A program made the position numbers and the translations under genes. A stretch of DNA of 64,000 bases from IMG/VR virus record IMGVR_UViG_3300007516_001784, positions 27,429-91,428 of that record. One strand, given 5' to 3'. Positions within the stretch are counted from its first letter, which is position 1. Each line of letters begins with the position of its first letter. The stretch comes from a virus. Positions 27,820 through 37,279 of this stretch are shown here, piece after piece. The notes below the pieces were generated by a model that was given only the letters and a program-made list of their open reading frames with translations, did no database searches and was not told the DNA's origin.

Positions 27820-28781
27820 AACTCAAATCATGTTCACCTAGCCGTATCAAGACGTACGACATGTGTAAGTTTAAATACTGGCTTACCTATAATTGTCCTG
27901 GTCTAAAGCTTAAGACAAATTGGGGGGCGGTACATGGATCTTTGTTGCATGATGTCTTGGAGAATCTTGCTAATGAAAATGATACAGATTGGATGAGTCG
28001 TCTGTACAGGGGGTATGCTGGTGAACTTGCTACGTTAGACCGCAAGGGTCAGCCTGAGATTATGGAGTCACCTCTAGTCTGGGCGAAGACTAAAGATTAT
28101 CATGACAAGAAGCCTTACTGTGATACCTGTCCATATAAGCAGGGCGATATATGTGGCATCTCTAAAGAGAAGCTTGATGATCTAACGGGCTGTCCACGGA
28201 ACCTGTTTGATGGTTCAGTCAGTATGCTTGAGACGACCATCAAGAAGTATAGAAATGGCATTTGGGACAAGATGCTTCGAGACGCGAAGGGCGTTCCTAT
28301 CGGCACTGAGTACTCATTTAATATCAAGCTTACAGGCACGGACGTTCCTCTGATCGGCATTATGGATCTCGTGATCGAAGAAGATCCCGAAACGATTCAC
28401 ATCATTGACTATAAGAGTGGTGCTTGGGTACAAAATTATGCTGAGTGTCGCGAAGACATTCAAGTAAAGATCTATTCAATGGCGAGCCGTAAGGAGTTCA
28501 TTGAAGACGTGAACAACAAGGGATACAAATACAAGAATGTCATGTTGACTTTCGACTACTTTACCAGCACCCCCATTACTATCGCTTTTACAGCGGAAGA
28601 GGATGCTGAGACGGAAATTTCGACAGTTAAAAAGATTCATGAGATTGAAAACACTAATTGGATTGATCGTATTGTTCGTAGTAACGAAGACTTCTCTCAG
28701 CGTTGGGCTTGGAAGTGTAAGTCGCTTTGCGATACGGAAGTGTGTGCGTCTAAGTGGACGGGAAAGTTCAAGGCGGAATGA
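27813..28781 (+). CDS. RecB/Cas4-type PD-(D/E)XK exonuclease with Cys cluster
   Basis: 322 residues. Catalytic elements appear in order: His in GSLLHDVLE near 46, Asp in GIMDLVIEE near 185, and IIDYKSG with Asp 199 and Lys 201, followed by the helix with QVKIYSM that completes RecB-family sites. Cysteines at about 18, 103, 106, 114 and 127 and a C-terminal cluster (CKSLCDTEVC) could ligate an Fe-S cluster as in AddB and Cas4. It is likely an exonuclease for DNA end processing with the RecA-like protein. There is no CRISPR array or cas gene nearby, so it should not be read as an adaptation gene. Confidence 0.85.
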   Translation: MLKLKSCSPSRIKTYDMCKFKYWLTYNCPGLKLKTNWGAVHGSLLHDVLENLANENDTDWMSRLYRGYAGELATLDRKGQPEIMESPLVWAKTKDYHDKKPYCDTCPYKQGDICGISKEKLDDLTGCPRNLFDGSVSMLETTIKKYRNGIWDKMLRDAKGVPIGTEYSFNIKLTGTDVPLIGIMDLVIEEDPETIHIIDYKSGAWVQNYAECREDIQVKIYSMASRKEFIEDVNNKGYKYKNVMLTFDYFTSTPITIAFTAEEDAETEISTVKKIHEIENTNWIDRIVRSNEDFSQRWAWKCKSLCDTEVCASKWTGKFKAE

Positions 28782-29356
28782 TGGCACGAATTTCAAAAGA
28801 TCTGATTGACGCATACTTTCAATATGGCGTTGACATTACCAATCGAAAAGTGTTCCTGTTTGACGACGTTGATGCCAGCAGTATTGGTGCTGTCATTAAA
28901 GGTCTATATTTAATGGAGTCTCAATATTCAAATAAGCCAATTGAACTTTTTGTAGGCTCGTTTGGTGGATCTGAATATGATATGTTTGCCCTATATGATG
29001 TATGTCGTACATTAGTGAGTCCCATTTATACTACAGCCATTGGCAAGTGTATGTCTGCGGCACCACTGCTTGTTGCCGCAGGCGAAAAAGGATATCGCTA
29101 TGCTACTCCCAATACCTTTTTCATGGTTCATGAGTCATGGGAAGAATTTGGTGCCAAAAGAGTTGATGAGCTTGAATTGGACTTAAGGCACTATAGAGTT
29201 ATGGGATCCAAGTGGGGTGAATTGATGGGTAAACACAGTAACAAAACTCCTAAGTTTTGGCTAGGTCTTTGTAAAAAATCTGGCGACACTTACTTTGACG
29301 CCGAACAGGCTTTAGAGTGGGGTTTGATTGATCACATTTGGGATGAGAAGGAGTGA
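28778..29356 (+). CDS. clpP: ClpP-like serine protease
   Basis: 192 residues starting at ATG 28778 (ATGA overlap with the preceding stop; ATG 28781 is next). The ClpP fold and triad are visible: Ser 93 in GKCMSAAPL, His 118 in FFMVHES, and Asp 170 in SGDTYF, at spacings matching bacterial ClpP. SFGGSEYDMFALYD takes the place of the usual substrate-binding strand. In many phages a ClpP-like protein is the prohead protease beside the capsid genes; here it stands between a nuclease and DnaE, far from any capsid gene in view, so a role in controlled proteolysis during infection is more likely. No ClpX/ClpA is in view. Confidence 0.87.
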   Translation: MMARISKDLIDAYFQYGVDITNRKVFLFDDVDASSIGAVIKGLYLMESQYSNKPIELFVGSFGGSEYDMFALYDVCRTLVSPIYTTAIGKCMSAAPLLVAAGEKGYRYATPNTFFMVHESWEEFGAKRVDELELDLRHYRVMGSKWGELMGKHSNKTPKFWLGLCKKSGDTYFDAEQALEWGLIDHIWDEKE

Positions 29357-29357
29357 T

Positions 29358-30038
29358 ATGTCGAAATCAGTAGTACGTATTATGTGTTGGAAACGCTCAC
29401 ACGTTACCGAATTGGTCATGAATAGGAGTCAGGAGCAGAAACTTGAATCGGATATTCCTAAGATGAAGAAGGTGTGTCCTAATTGTAAGCCAGAACATTC
29501 TGCCATTACGATTGTGGGTGGTGCAACAGTGTTTAGTCCAGCGAAAGGCTATCGTTGCGAGCATGGTCACTTGAGTCTAATCTCGACGCTCGGCGAGCAA
29601 CTAAACGTCTGTTTTGGCCCCAGTCATGATGAATTTGTAAACGTTGCAGGATCGCTGGCCGACTTGCCGAATCTGGTTGACGAGGGTCACATTGCGTGTA
29701 ATCATGTAGTGGATGGAAAGATGTGCGACTGTAAGCTAACCGCTATTGATGACTTTGTTCTGAATTACCCGTCGTCTCCTGGTATCAAAACCAGAACTCG
29801 TATTGGTGATTTGTGGGATCGTCATGGTATCGAGCCGGTACGTACAGGCAACTATGACGGACGGGGCGGCTATAATGATAGTCGTTCACAGAAAGCTAAC
29901 AACTATCGGTTGGCTCGTATGAGCAGGGCACGCAATACGTCGAAGGACCGTCAGCCCGGCAAGACAATCAATAAGGCCACGAAAACAGATTACGGACATC
30001 GCAACAAGTCGTCCGTAAATCCAGACAGACTCAAATGA
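29358..30038 (+). CDS. Zinc-ribbon-containing hypothetical protein, 226 aa
   Basis: ATG 29358 is favoured over an upstream in-frame start at 29328 because AAGGAG lies at 29348-29353. Putative metal ligands occur as CPNC ... CEHGH around residues 40-75 and CNHVVDGKMCDC around 115-127. The C-terminal 70 residues are basic and low complexity, with many Arg, Lys, Asn and Ser, like a nucleic-acid-binding tail. It overlaps dnaE by four bases. A role at the replication fork or in RNA binding is possible but not shown. Confidence 0.7.
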   Translation: MSKSVVRIMCWKRSHVTELVMNRSQEQKLESDIPKMKKVCPNCKPEHSAITIVGGATVFSPAKGYRCEHGHLSLISTLGEQLNVCFGPSHDEFVNVAGSLADLPNLVDEGHIACNHVVDGKMCDCKLTAIDDFVLNYPSSPGIKTRTRIGDLWDRHGIEPVRTGNYDGRGGYNDSRSQKANNYRLARMSRARNTSKDRQPGKTINKATKTDYGHRNKSSVNPDRLK

Positions 30039-33000
30039 ACTTCACTCACCTAAACGTTCACTCGAAGGCGTCGATGCTATATGGATCGGCCAACGTCAAA
30101 GACATCATCAAGTGTGTCAAAGACTTGGGGCAAACGTCCGTCGCACTAACAGACTATTCCAATCTTTTTAATGCGATTGAGTTTTACAAGCAGGCTAAGA
30201 CTGCTGGACTAAAGCCTATTCTTGGCGTTGATATTTTCTTCTGTGAGGACGCTGAGCAGCTACGTATTCAAAAGGTGCGACAAGTTTCGCATTTGATTCT
30301 GTTGGCGGAGACGGACGAAGGTTGGAAGAATATCGCGAGGATTGTTTCGGAGGCGAATAGCGAAGCTAACTATTATTACAATCCCCGTGTTGACTTTAAG
30401 TTGCTTGAAAAGTACAAAGAGGGTGTGATTTGTTTGACTGGCGGTAGTCTTGATGGTGTGATTGCAAAGCACCTGTATGATAAGCCCACTGAGGGTAGCA
30501 ATGACGTTGAGCCCGCAGCTATTTTTAAGGCCGAGGGCATGGTACGTCGCTTCTTGAAGATCTACGATCAATCTCATTTCTTCCTCGAAGTGCAATCTAC
30601 TGGCTTAGTGCAGCAAGAACAGATCAATAGTCGCTTGCGTACTATGGCACTCAAGTATGGCATTAAGACCGTGGCGACCGGCAACGTTCACTACGTTCAT
30701 CAGCATGACGCGGAGTCTCATAAGACGTTGCTAGCTATGAGCGAGAACGCTTACAGTAAGCTCACGTACACTGATTTTTCGCACGAAGAATACTACATCA
30801 AGTCTCGCGAGCAAATGCTTGCGGCTGGTCTACAAGAAGCTGAGCTTGACGTTACGAATGAGATTGCTGAGCGTTGTAACGTCACGATTGACATTAACAA
30901 GAGACGCTTACCTAAGTACGCTTTCGTGCCAGATGGCAAGACTTCTGATGAGTATTTGGTTGAGATTGCCAACGATGGTCTTTCTCGTATTCTCAAGGTT
31001 GCTGGATCAGAACAAGACTATCAGGATCGTCTCGATCGTGAATTGAATGACATTCGCGAAATGGGGTTCTCTGACTACTTCCTTATCGTTCACGACGTGA
31101 TCTCGTGGATTCACAGCAAGGAAATCTTACTCGGGCGTGGCCGTGGCTCTGCTGGTGGTAGCCTTGTGAGTTACGCCCTCGGGATTACCGACATTGATCC
31201 ACTCCAGTACGGCTTGATTTGGGAACGCTTCCTGAACAAGGGACGTGGTGGATTGCCTGACATCGACACGGACGTGCCACGTTCGAAGCGTCAGAAGGTC
31301 TTGGAGTATGTTCGTAATCGCTTCGGTGCTGGCAACGTTGCTCAGCTTGTAACCTTCAATGGTTTGCAAGCGAGAGCCGTGCTCAAGGAAGTGTTTCGTG
31401 TGTATAACATGCCGTTCGATGAGGCTAACAAGATCACCGCGTTGGTTCCTGCGAAGAACGACGAGCACGTTGCTATCAGTCTAGACGAGGCTATCGAGTC
31501 CGTCAAGGAACTCAAGGAATACGCCGAGAAGTACAAGCCATGGTTCACCATCGCTCGTGCCCTCGAAGGTTGCTACAAGTCAACCGGCTTGCACGCCGCT
31601 GCCGTTGTGATCTCGGACGTTCCGTTCGACGAGAGTGCCTATCCGTTGACTCGTTCAAAGGATGGCGATCTAATTTTCGGCTGGGACATGAACACGGTCG
31701 ATTCTTTGAATCTGCTTAAGCTGGACATCTTGGGCTTGAACACTCTTGATGACATTCAGGTGACCATGGATTTGGTTGCTGAGCGTCGCAAGATTGATAT
31801 TGCTCGTGCTTCCATGCCTTTGGATGATCCGGTTACTTATGCTATGATTGGCCAAGGGTTTACAGTTGGTGTTTTCCAGATCGAAAAGCAGCTTGGTAGA
31901 ACATGGAGCAAGAATCTGAGGCCGGAAAGTATAGAACAGCTAAGTGACTTATGTAGTATTATTCGTCCTGGTCCGCTTGACTCTGGTATGGCAACTCAAT
32001 ATCGCGACGTGAAGATGAAGGGGGCGGATCCGACCTATATTCATCCTGCTCTTGAGCCTATTCTCAAGAACACCTATTCAGGTCTTTTATATCAAGAACA
32101 GGTAATTGAGATCTGTCGTGTACTTGCTGGCATGTCTTTGATCGACGCCGACAAGGTGCGTAAGGCGATGGGCAAGAAGAAGCCCGAAGAGATGAAGAAG
32201 TGGGAGCAGGTGTTTATTACTGGGTGCAGTAAGAGTGGCATAGACCCTGACATTGCCTTGGCTATCTGGAGCTACATTGATAAGTTCGCGGGGTATGGAT
32301 TTAACAAATCTCACGGTGTCGGTTATGCTTTGATGGCGTATGAGACCGCTTATCTCAAAGCCAACTATACGGTTGAGTTCTTGTGTGCTAAGCTTTCGAA
32401 TTCAGACGGCGAAGCCGAGAAACTGAGTGGTTTGGTGTACGATGCCAAACTATTTGGTATCGAAGTCACACCGCCTCGTGTTACGCACGCAAATAAAGAC
32501 TTCGATGTGGTCACAGACAGGCATATCGCTTTCGGTCTCACAGCCCTCAAGGGTGTTGGTGTGGCCGCTGTAGGCGACATGATCAAGTTATCGAAGGGCC
32601 TCAAGACTTTCGACGAGATCATCTGGAAGTGGGCGACCACCAAGAGTAAGGTGACGAGTGCCACTATGATGGCGTTCATTAAAGGTGGAGCACTTGATGA
32701 CGTGCAAGAAAATCGCGTTCGTGGCATTTCACGTTTGAAGTTGCTTGATAATTTGACCGAGAAGGAACGCGAGACTGTGACGCAGTTGATGCAAATTGAA
32801 ACTGATGTCACTGATTGGGTGCGTTTCGTGAAATCATTGTCCGATGACAACAAGGTTGATCAGATTAAAGAGAAATATGGCGTGACAATTCCGAACGTAC
32901 GTCGTCGTGCTACAATTCGTGAGCTATTACAAGAGTACGATGCTGGCGAACTCTTTGATAGTAAGGCTCAACGCATTGCCTGGGAGCAGTTTTATCTTGG

Positions 33001-33322
33001 TATTTCACTTAGTGGTAGCGAAGCCGACATCTACAAAGCCCGCCACAAGTGCGTGGACCTAGTGAAGAACGCCTCTGCTGATATGGCTTTCGAGATTGCC
33101 GTATGTGTTGATAGCGTACGTCAAATTACAACCAAGAAGGGTGATGACATGGCCTTTGTGACGGCTCGTGACAATACCTATCAAATGGACAACATCGTCG
33201 TTTTTCCAAGAACATTTGCTCTATCTAAAGGGCTCTTGGAATCTGGCAATGTCATTCGCATTAAAGGTAAAGTTGATGATCGTGGCTCACTGATCGCTGA
33301 CGTTGTGGAAAGACTTAAATGA
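30035..33322 (+). CDS. dnaE: DNA polymerase III alpha subunit (family C)
   Basis: 1095 residues, close to bacterial DnaE. It begins with a PHP domain (FTHLNVHSKASMLYGSANV), then the family C palm with GRGRGSAGGSLVSYALG and the catalytic PDIDTD, and the third catalytic Asp region LLKLDILGLNTL. A helix-hairpin-helix region and a C-terminal OB fold (TKKGDDMAFVTARD) complete the usual order. The PHP metal-site residues look altered: HLNVHS where active PHPs have HLHNHT, and LTDYSN for LTDHGN, so PHP proofreading is probably absent, as in E. coli DnaE. No DnaQ-type exonuclease is in the window. It overlaps its neighbours by four bases on each side. Confidence 0.95.
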   Translation: MNFTHLNVHSKASMLYGSANVKDIIKCVKDLGQTSVALTDYSNLFNAIEFYKQAKTAGLKPILGVDIFFCEDAEQLRIQKVRQVSHLILLAETDEGWKNIARIVSEANSEANYYYNPRVDFKLLEKYKEGVICLTGGSLDGVIAKHLYDKPTEGSNDVEPAAIFKAEGMVRRFLKIYDQSHFFLEVQSTGLVQQEQINSRLRTMALKYGIKTVATGNVHYVHQHDAESHKTLLAMSENAYSKLTYTDFSHEEYYIKSREQMLAAGLQEAELDVTNEIAERCNVTIDINKRRLPKYAFVPDGKTSDEYLVEIANDGLSRILKVAGSEQDYQDRLDRELNDIREMGFSDYFLIVHDVISWIHSKEILLGRGRGSAGGSLVSYALGITDIDPLQYGLIWERFLNKGRGGLPDIDTDVPRSKRQKVLEYVRNRFGAGNVAQLVTFNGLQARAVLKEVFRVYNMPFDEANKITALVPAKNDEHVAISLDEAIESVKELKEYAEKYKPWFTIARALEGCYKSTGLHAAAVVISDVPFDESAYPLTRSKDGDLIFGWDMNTVDSLNLLKLDILGLNTLDDIQVTMDLVAERRKIDIARASMPLDDPVTYAMIGQGFTVGVFQIEKQLGRTWSKNLRPESIEQLSDLCSIIRPGPLDSGMATQYRDVKMKGADPTYIHPALEPILKNTYSGLLYQEQVIEICRVLAGMSLIDADKVRKAMGKKKPEEMKKWEQVFITGCSKSGIDPDIALAIWSYIDKFAGYGFNKSHGVGYALMAYETAYLKANYTVEFLCAKLSNSDGEAEKLSGLVYDAKLFGIEVTPPRVTHANKDFDVVTDRHIAFGLTALKGVGVAAVGDMIKLSKGLKTFDEIIWKWATTKSKVTSATMMAFIKGGALDDVQENRVRGISRLKLLDNLTEKERETVTQLMQIETDVTDWVRFVKSLSDDNKVDQIKEKYGVTIPNVRRRATIRELLQEYDAGELFDSKAQRIAWEQFYLGISLSGSEADIYKARHKCVDLVKNASADMAFEIAVCVDSVRQITTKKGDDMAFVTARDNTYQMDNIVVFPRTFALSKGLLESGNVIRIKGKVDDRGSLIADVVERLK

Positions 33323-33534
33323 ATTACGAATACGATTTTGAAGATATTGGTCTCACGGAAGATCAACGCAAACTTGTTGAATTGGGTATGGCAAAGGTTG
33401 AAGATCTTAATGTCATCATCAAGAAAGCAATTAACGCACGATCAAAAAACGGCTGGGAACCACTTTATCCATTCTCTGTACCGCTCATGTGGTTTAGACG
33501 AATTCCTCCCACACAAAAACGAAAAACTAAGTGA
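33319..33534 (+). CDS. Small protein, DUF4177-like, 71 aa
   Basis: ATG 33319 overlaps the dnaE stop (ATGA), which argues for translation. The C-terminal half (NARSKNGWEPLYPFSV then MWFRRIP) has the pattern of the small DUF4177-type fold: a helix followed by Gly-Trp-Glu-Pro and a strand ending in an aromatic plus basic residue. The N-terminus is acidic. Function unknown; the family assignment rests on this short pattern only. Confidence 0.65.
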   Translation: MNYEYDFEDIGLTEDQRKLVELGMAKVEDLNVIIKKAINARSKNGWEPLYPFSVPLMWFRRIPPTQKRKTK

Positions 33535-33582
33535 CAGTTATGTTGATTGGTGATATCATAATGATGGATAGAGGACTTAGAT

Positions 33583-34242
33583 ATGATGGTTGATGTACCT
33601 GACGACACAGTAGCACAGATTCTTGAACAGTATCATCCCTTTGTTCGCTACATTGCTAAACGTGCCTGTTGCTCATCTGCGACGCTTGATGTCAACGACT
33701 TGTATCAGGTTGGAGATATGGCTGTTTTACGAGCGGTTAAAGCATATGATCCTTCATCTGGCACTAACATCAAGTCGTTTGTTACAAGCTCCATTCGAAA
33801 CGCGATCTTTAACGAGGCGGCTCGTTTTCTTGGTGTATTGACAGTTGATTTTAGAACGACTGCCTTGGCGTCTATGGCGGCAAAATTGCACGAAAAAGGA
33901 CAAAGTGACGAAGAGATTGCAGTTGCGTTAACTAACAAGTATGGTCGCAATTTCGATGCAGATCATGCTCGCGACTTGCATATCACCTATAGTCGTAGAC
34001 ACTATACACAAGTCCAAGAAGATATCACGGTAGACGGCATTGAGAATGATTTCTCGATCAAGGATCTATTAGACAGTGTTGTAAAGGACGAGACAGATCG
34101 TATCATCCTTTATAGACGCATACTGGGGGGTCTCTCTGTAGAACAGATAGCGGCCATTCTTCATATTTCAAGAAGGGCGGTTTCCAAAAAAGAGACCTGT
34201 CTTAAGACCAGAATCAAGCGAGCCCTTGAGAACGCGACATAA
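33583..34242 (+). CDS. Phage RNA polymerase sigma factor, sigma70 family
   Basis: 219 residues. Region 2 is visible at about 18-80 (VRYIAKR ... DLYQVGDMAVLRAVKAYDP then SFVTSSIRNAIFNEAARF), a region 3-like helix pair follows (QSDEEIAVALTNKYG), and region 4 is at about 165-215 (DRIILYRRILGGLSVEQIA, then a helix-turn-helix ending RRAVSKKETCLKTRIKRAL). It should direct host RNA polymerase to phage promoters, most likely late ones. A GAGG-containing ribosome site precedes the start; ATG 33586 is an alternative. It ends in a TAATG overlap with the first glycosyltransferase. Confidence 0.88.
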   Translation: MMVDVPDDTVAQILEQYHPFVRYIAKRACCSSATLDVNDLYQVGDMAVLRAVKAYDPSSGTNIKSFVTSSIRNAIFNEAARFLGVLTVDFRTTALASMAAKLHEKGQSDEEIAVALTNKYGRNFDADHARDLHITYSRRHYTQVQEDITVDGIENDFSIKDLLDSVVKDETDRIILYRRILGGLSVEQIAAILHISRRAVSKKETCLKTRIKRALENAT

Positions 34243-36047
34243 TGTATAAGAAACGAATTCTATTTGTTGGTGAAGCTAGTTTTTTGAGTACTGGTTTTTC
34301 AACCTACTATCGTGAGTTGTTGCCTCGATTAGCCGCTACAGGCAAGTATGAAATTGCTGAGCTTGGCTCGTATGCACGTCAGGATGATCCTCGTGTACAA
34401 GAGTTTATTGCTGGTCGTTGGCGTTTTTATGGCGTGATGCCAACCACTGATGAAGAGAATCGAGTTTTTCAACAGCCAAGTCCGCACCCACGTACACGCG
34501 GACAAAACACTAATCAGTTTGGTGAACACAAGTTTGCTTACGCTCTTGTTGATTTTAAGCCGGATATCGTTATTGATATTCGTGACTGGTGGATGCTTGA
34601 ATTCCAAGAACGTAACATCTTTCGCTCATGGTACAAGTGGCTTGTAATGCCAACGGTTGACGCTGAACCTCAACAAGAAGAGTGGATTCAGTCATATGAA
34701 AACGCCAACATGGTTTTGGCGTATTCGGATTATGGCATTCATACGTTGCGTCGCCAATCTTCGCTAGCTACAAACGGCAAGCGTGCCATGAAGATTTTCC
34801 CGAAGCCGATGCGTCCTGGCGTAGACATTAACTCTTTCAAGCCAACTGACAAGAAGACGAGTCGCGAACACTGGAATTTGGCCGCTGACGTACCTATTAT
34901 TGGTACCGTTATGCGTAATCAAAGTCGCAAACTCTATCCCGATCTTATTGACGCTTTTGCGTTAATGAAGAATAAGTATAAGGGCGAGTCACAAGTTGAC
35001 AAGGCTGTATTACTCATTCATTCGTGTTGGCCAGACAACATGCATTCATATGACTATCCTCGTCACGTAGCACGCCTAGATCGTTATGAGTGGATGGCCA
35101 ATCATCATAAGGGCATTCGCGGTAGCGTCTTGCAATCTCTCTATTGTCATTCTTGTAAGCAGCCGTCTGTCACTTTTGCCGCCAACCTCTTTGGTCGTCC
35201 GGTTCAAGAAGGACGCATTAAGCTACCGTGCTGTTATTGCGGCAAGACGGACGCTTCGCCGCCGAGCACGAGTGTTGGCTTCGACCGCAACGATCTAGCT
35301 AAGCTATACAATCTGATGGATGTTTACGTTCAGTGTTCTATTTGTGAAGGCGACGGCATGCCTATTCAAGAAGCCAAGGCTTGTGGTGTCCCAGCCTTGG
35401 TTATGGATTACACCGCCATGCGAGAGAAGGGCCGTTACCCTGATTACTCTCATTTCAAGGAATCTGATATCAATGAACGTAATTATACGTGCCACAAGGG
35501 TGGTGAAGTAATTAACGTTGATAGATACTATTATGAACCTGAAACTTCATGCAAGAGGGCGTTGCCTGATATCGCTGATCTAGCACTTAAAATGCGTAAC
35601 ATGATTAAGGATCCAGTGCGTCTAGCGGCACTTAGTAACGAGGCTCGTGAATGCGTTGAAGAAAACTACAACTGGGATGAGTTGTGGCATCAGTGGGAGT
35701 ACGTGTTGGATAATGTCAAAATTTTGGATCGTGCCGATACATGGGATAGTCCCATCGCTCAGATTGACGAAGTGCGTAGCACTCCTGTTCCGGCTAACCT
35801 GAGCGATGAGGAGTTTGTGAATTGGCTATACTTGAACATTCTTAAGTATCCTTCGGTGGATACCGAAGGGGCCAAGATGTGGATCTCTCACATTCAACAG
35901 GGCGTAACACGCGATCAACTCATGCAGCAATTTGTCTCGATCGGTAATCAGCAATCAAGTGCTAGCAAGATGCGTGATCAAGTGCGACTTGAAATGAGTG
36001 ATAAGCTGTCGGCTTTGCCGACGAAGAAGTCGCAGGAGTTTGTATGA
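34242..36047 (+). CDS. GT4-type glycosyltransferase with inserted zinc ribbon
   Basis: 601 residues, longer than a usual GT4 enzyme (about 380). The GT-B fold is indicated by an N-terminal Rossmann-like half (RILFVGEASFLSTGFSTYY), a linker GTVMRNQSRKLYPDLIDAF, and the nucleotide-sugar motif CEGDGMPIQEAKACGVP around 368-384 with the two Glu residues of the E-x7-E signature. A Cys4 element (YCHSC near 302-305, CCYCGK near 330-334) is inserted between the domains and probably binds zinc. The last 110 residues form an extra helical tail. It opens the glycan island and overlaps the sigma factor stop by one base and the next GT by four. Confidence 0.85.
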   Translation: MYKKRILFVGEASFLSTGFSTYYRELLPRLAATGKYEIAELGSYARQDDPRVQEFIAGRWRFYGVMPTTDEENRVFQQPSPHPRTRGQNTNQFGEHKFAYALVDFKPDIVIDIRDWWMLEFQERNIFRSWYKWLVMPTVDAEPQQEEWIQSYENANMVLAYSDYGIHTLRRQSSLATNGKRAMKIFPKPMRPGVDINSFKPTDKKTSREHWNLAADVPIIGTVMRNQSRKLYPDLIDAFALMKNKYKGESQVDKAVLLIHSCWPDNMHSYDYPRHVARLDRYEWMANHHKGIRGSVLQSLYCHSCKQPSVTFAANLFGRPVQEGRIKLPCCYCGKTDASPPSTSVGFDRNDLAKLYNLMDVYVQCSICEGDGMPIQEAKACGVPALVMDYTAMREKGRYPDYSHFKESDINERNYTCHKGGEVINVDRYYYEPETSCKRALPDIADLALKMRNMIKDPVRLAALSNEARECVEENYNWDELWHQWEYVLDNVKILDRADTWDSPIAQIDEVRSTPVPANLSDEEFVNWLYLNILKYPSVDTEGAKMWISHIQQGVTRDQLMQQFVSIGNQQSSASKMRDQVRLEMSDKLSALPTKKSQEFV

Positions 36048-37279
36048 AATTACTATTCACTGGCCCGCTATTGGATTTTAGTGGATTCGCTCATGCCTCA
36101 CGTATCTTTCTGCGTACGCTCTTGCAAGATGATAATATTGTCGTGACAGCACGGGCACTCAAATACGATCAGCTAGACGTTGGTCAGGCTTTCAAGCCAG
36201 ACGCTTGGCTATCCGCCGTTCTCGCAAGAGACTTGCAGGACGTTGATGTAGCCATTCAGATGACAACGTGTAATGTCGAGGCTGTACCAATTCCTGGCAT
36301 CCTGAATGGATTGTATACGTTCTTAGAAAGCAGTCATATGCAGTTGTCTTGGGTAGCCAAGGCTAATGAGTTTGACTTCTTGATGGTGCCATCTAAATCT
36401 AACGCAGAAGCGATGTTTAACTCTGGCGTGGTTAAGCCTATTGTTGTGTGCGGTCTTCCATGTGACGAAGATGTATACGCCAAGCAGTACGAGCCGTACA
36501 CTCTTGAGCACGCTGGCGACCGCACGGTGTTCTACAACATCTGTCAGTTGAGTAACAAGAAGGGGATTGACGCCCTGTTACGTGCTTATCATGCGGCCTT
36601 CTGGGACCGTCCAGACGAAGTTTTGCTTGTTCTTAAAACGTACATTCAGATGTCTGGACGGAATAATGAGCAAGAGCAAGTTAAGCAATACATTCAGAAT
36701 ATTCGTCAACGTTGCCGCATTCCTGCTGATCGTTTTCCGCCCGTGTTGCCGTTAGTATTCACAATGAGCGATGATGAGATTCATAGTCTTCATGCTCGTG
36801 GCGACGCTTACGTTTGTTCTTCTCGTGCCGAAGGATGGGGTATCCCCGTTTTTGATGCTCTTGGATATGGCAAGACAGTAATCACAAATGCCGCTGGTGG
36901 TATGGCGGATTTCGTGACTCGTGATAATGCTCTCGTATATGGTGGTATGCCAACATACTTCTTTGATACGCCTCATAGTGATCCAGGACTTTACACTGGT
37001 GTCGAACAGTGTTTCGAGCCATGTGTTCCAGAAATGGCCATGGTCATGCGTAACTTTCATTTCCTTCGCAAGGGAGACAAAGAAGGGGTGCTTGACGATT
37101 CCAATAAAGAACAATGGAGGTCTGTTTTGACGCGGCGTGAGAACGCTAAGCTTGTTGGACAGAAGCATGACTACAGACGCATTTCGTCTATAATTACGAA
37201 ACAAATTCATACGATGCTCGATATGTGGAAACAAACAGGAGTCGTGAGATTCAATGAAACCGTCCAAGAGAATAGCTAA
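36044..37279 (+). CDS. GT4-type glycosyltransferase
   Basis: 411 residues with a GT-B architecture: LLFTGPLLDFSGFAHASRIF at the N-terminus and the donor-binding motif SSRAEGWGIPVFDALGYG around 260-277, ending in the typical strand and glycine-rich loop (ITNAAGGMADFV). It would transfer a sugar from a nucleotide donor to a growing glycan or protein. The start overlaps the preceding GT stop by four bases. Donor and acceptor cannot be told from sequence. Confidence 0.88.
   Translation: MKLLFTGPLLDFSGFAHASRIFLRTLLQDDNIVVTARALKYDQLDVGQAFKPDAWLSAVLARDLQDVDVAIQMTTCNVEAVPIPGILNGLYTFLESSHMQLSWVAKANEFDFLMVPSKSNAEAMFNSGVVKPIVVCGLPCDEDVYAKQYEPYTLEHAGDRTVFYNICQLSNKKGIDALLRAYHAAFWDRPDEVLLVLKTYIQMSGRNNEQEQVKQYIQNIRQRCRIPADRFPPVLPLVFTMSDDEIHSLHARGDAYVCSSRAEGWGIPVFDALGYGKTVITNAAGGMADFVTRDNALVYGGMPTYFFDTPHSDPGLYTGVEQCFEPCVPEMAMVMRNFHFLRKGDKEGVLDDSNKEQWRSVLTRRENAKLVGQKHDYRRISSIITKQIHTMLDMWKQTGVVRFNETVQENS

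Noticed and set aside
27813-28781. Reading the Cas4-like nuclease as part of a CRISPR system
   Set aside because: No repeat-spacer array and no other cas gene was seen; Cas4/RecB-type nucleases are common in phage replication blocks.
36752-37267. Minus-strand ORF of 171 aa
   Set aside because: Antisense to a clear GT4 gene with intact motifs; no ribosome site or neighbour organisation supports it.
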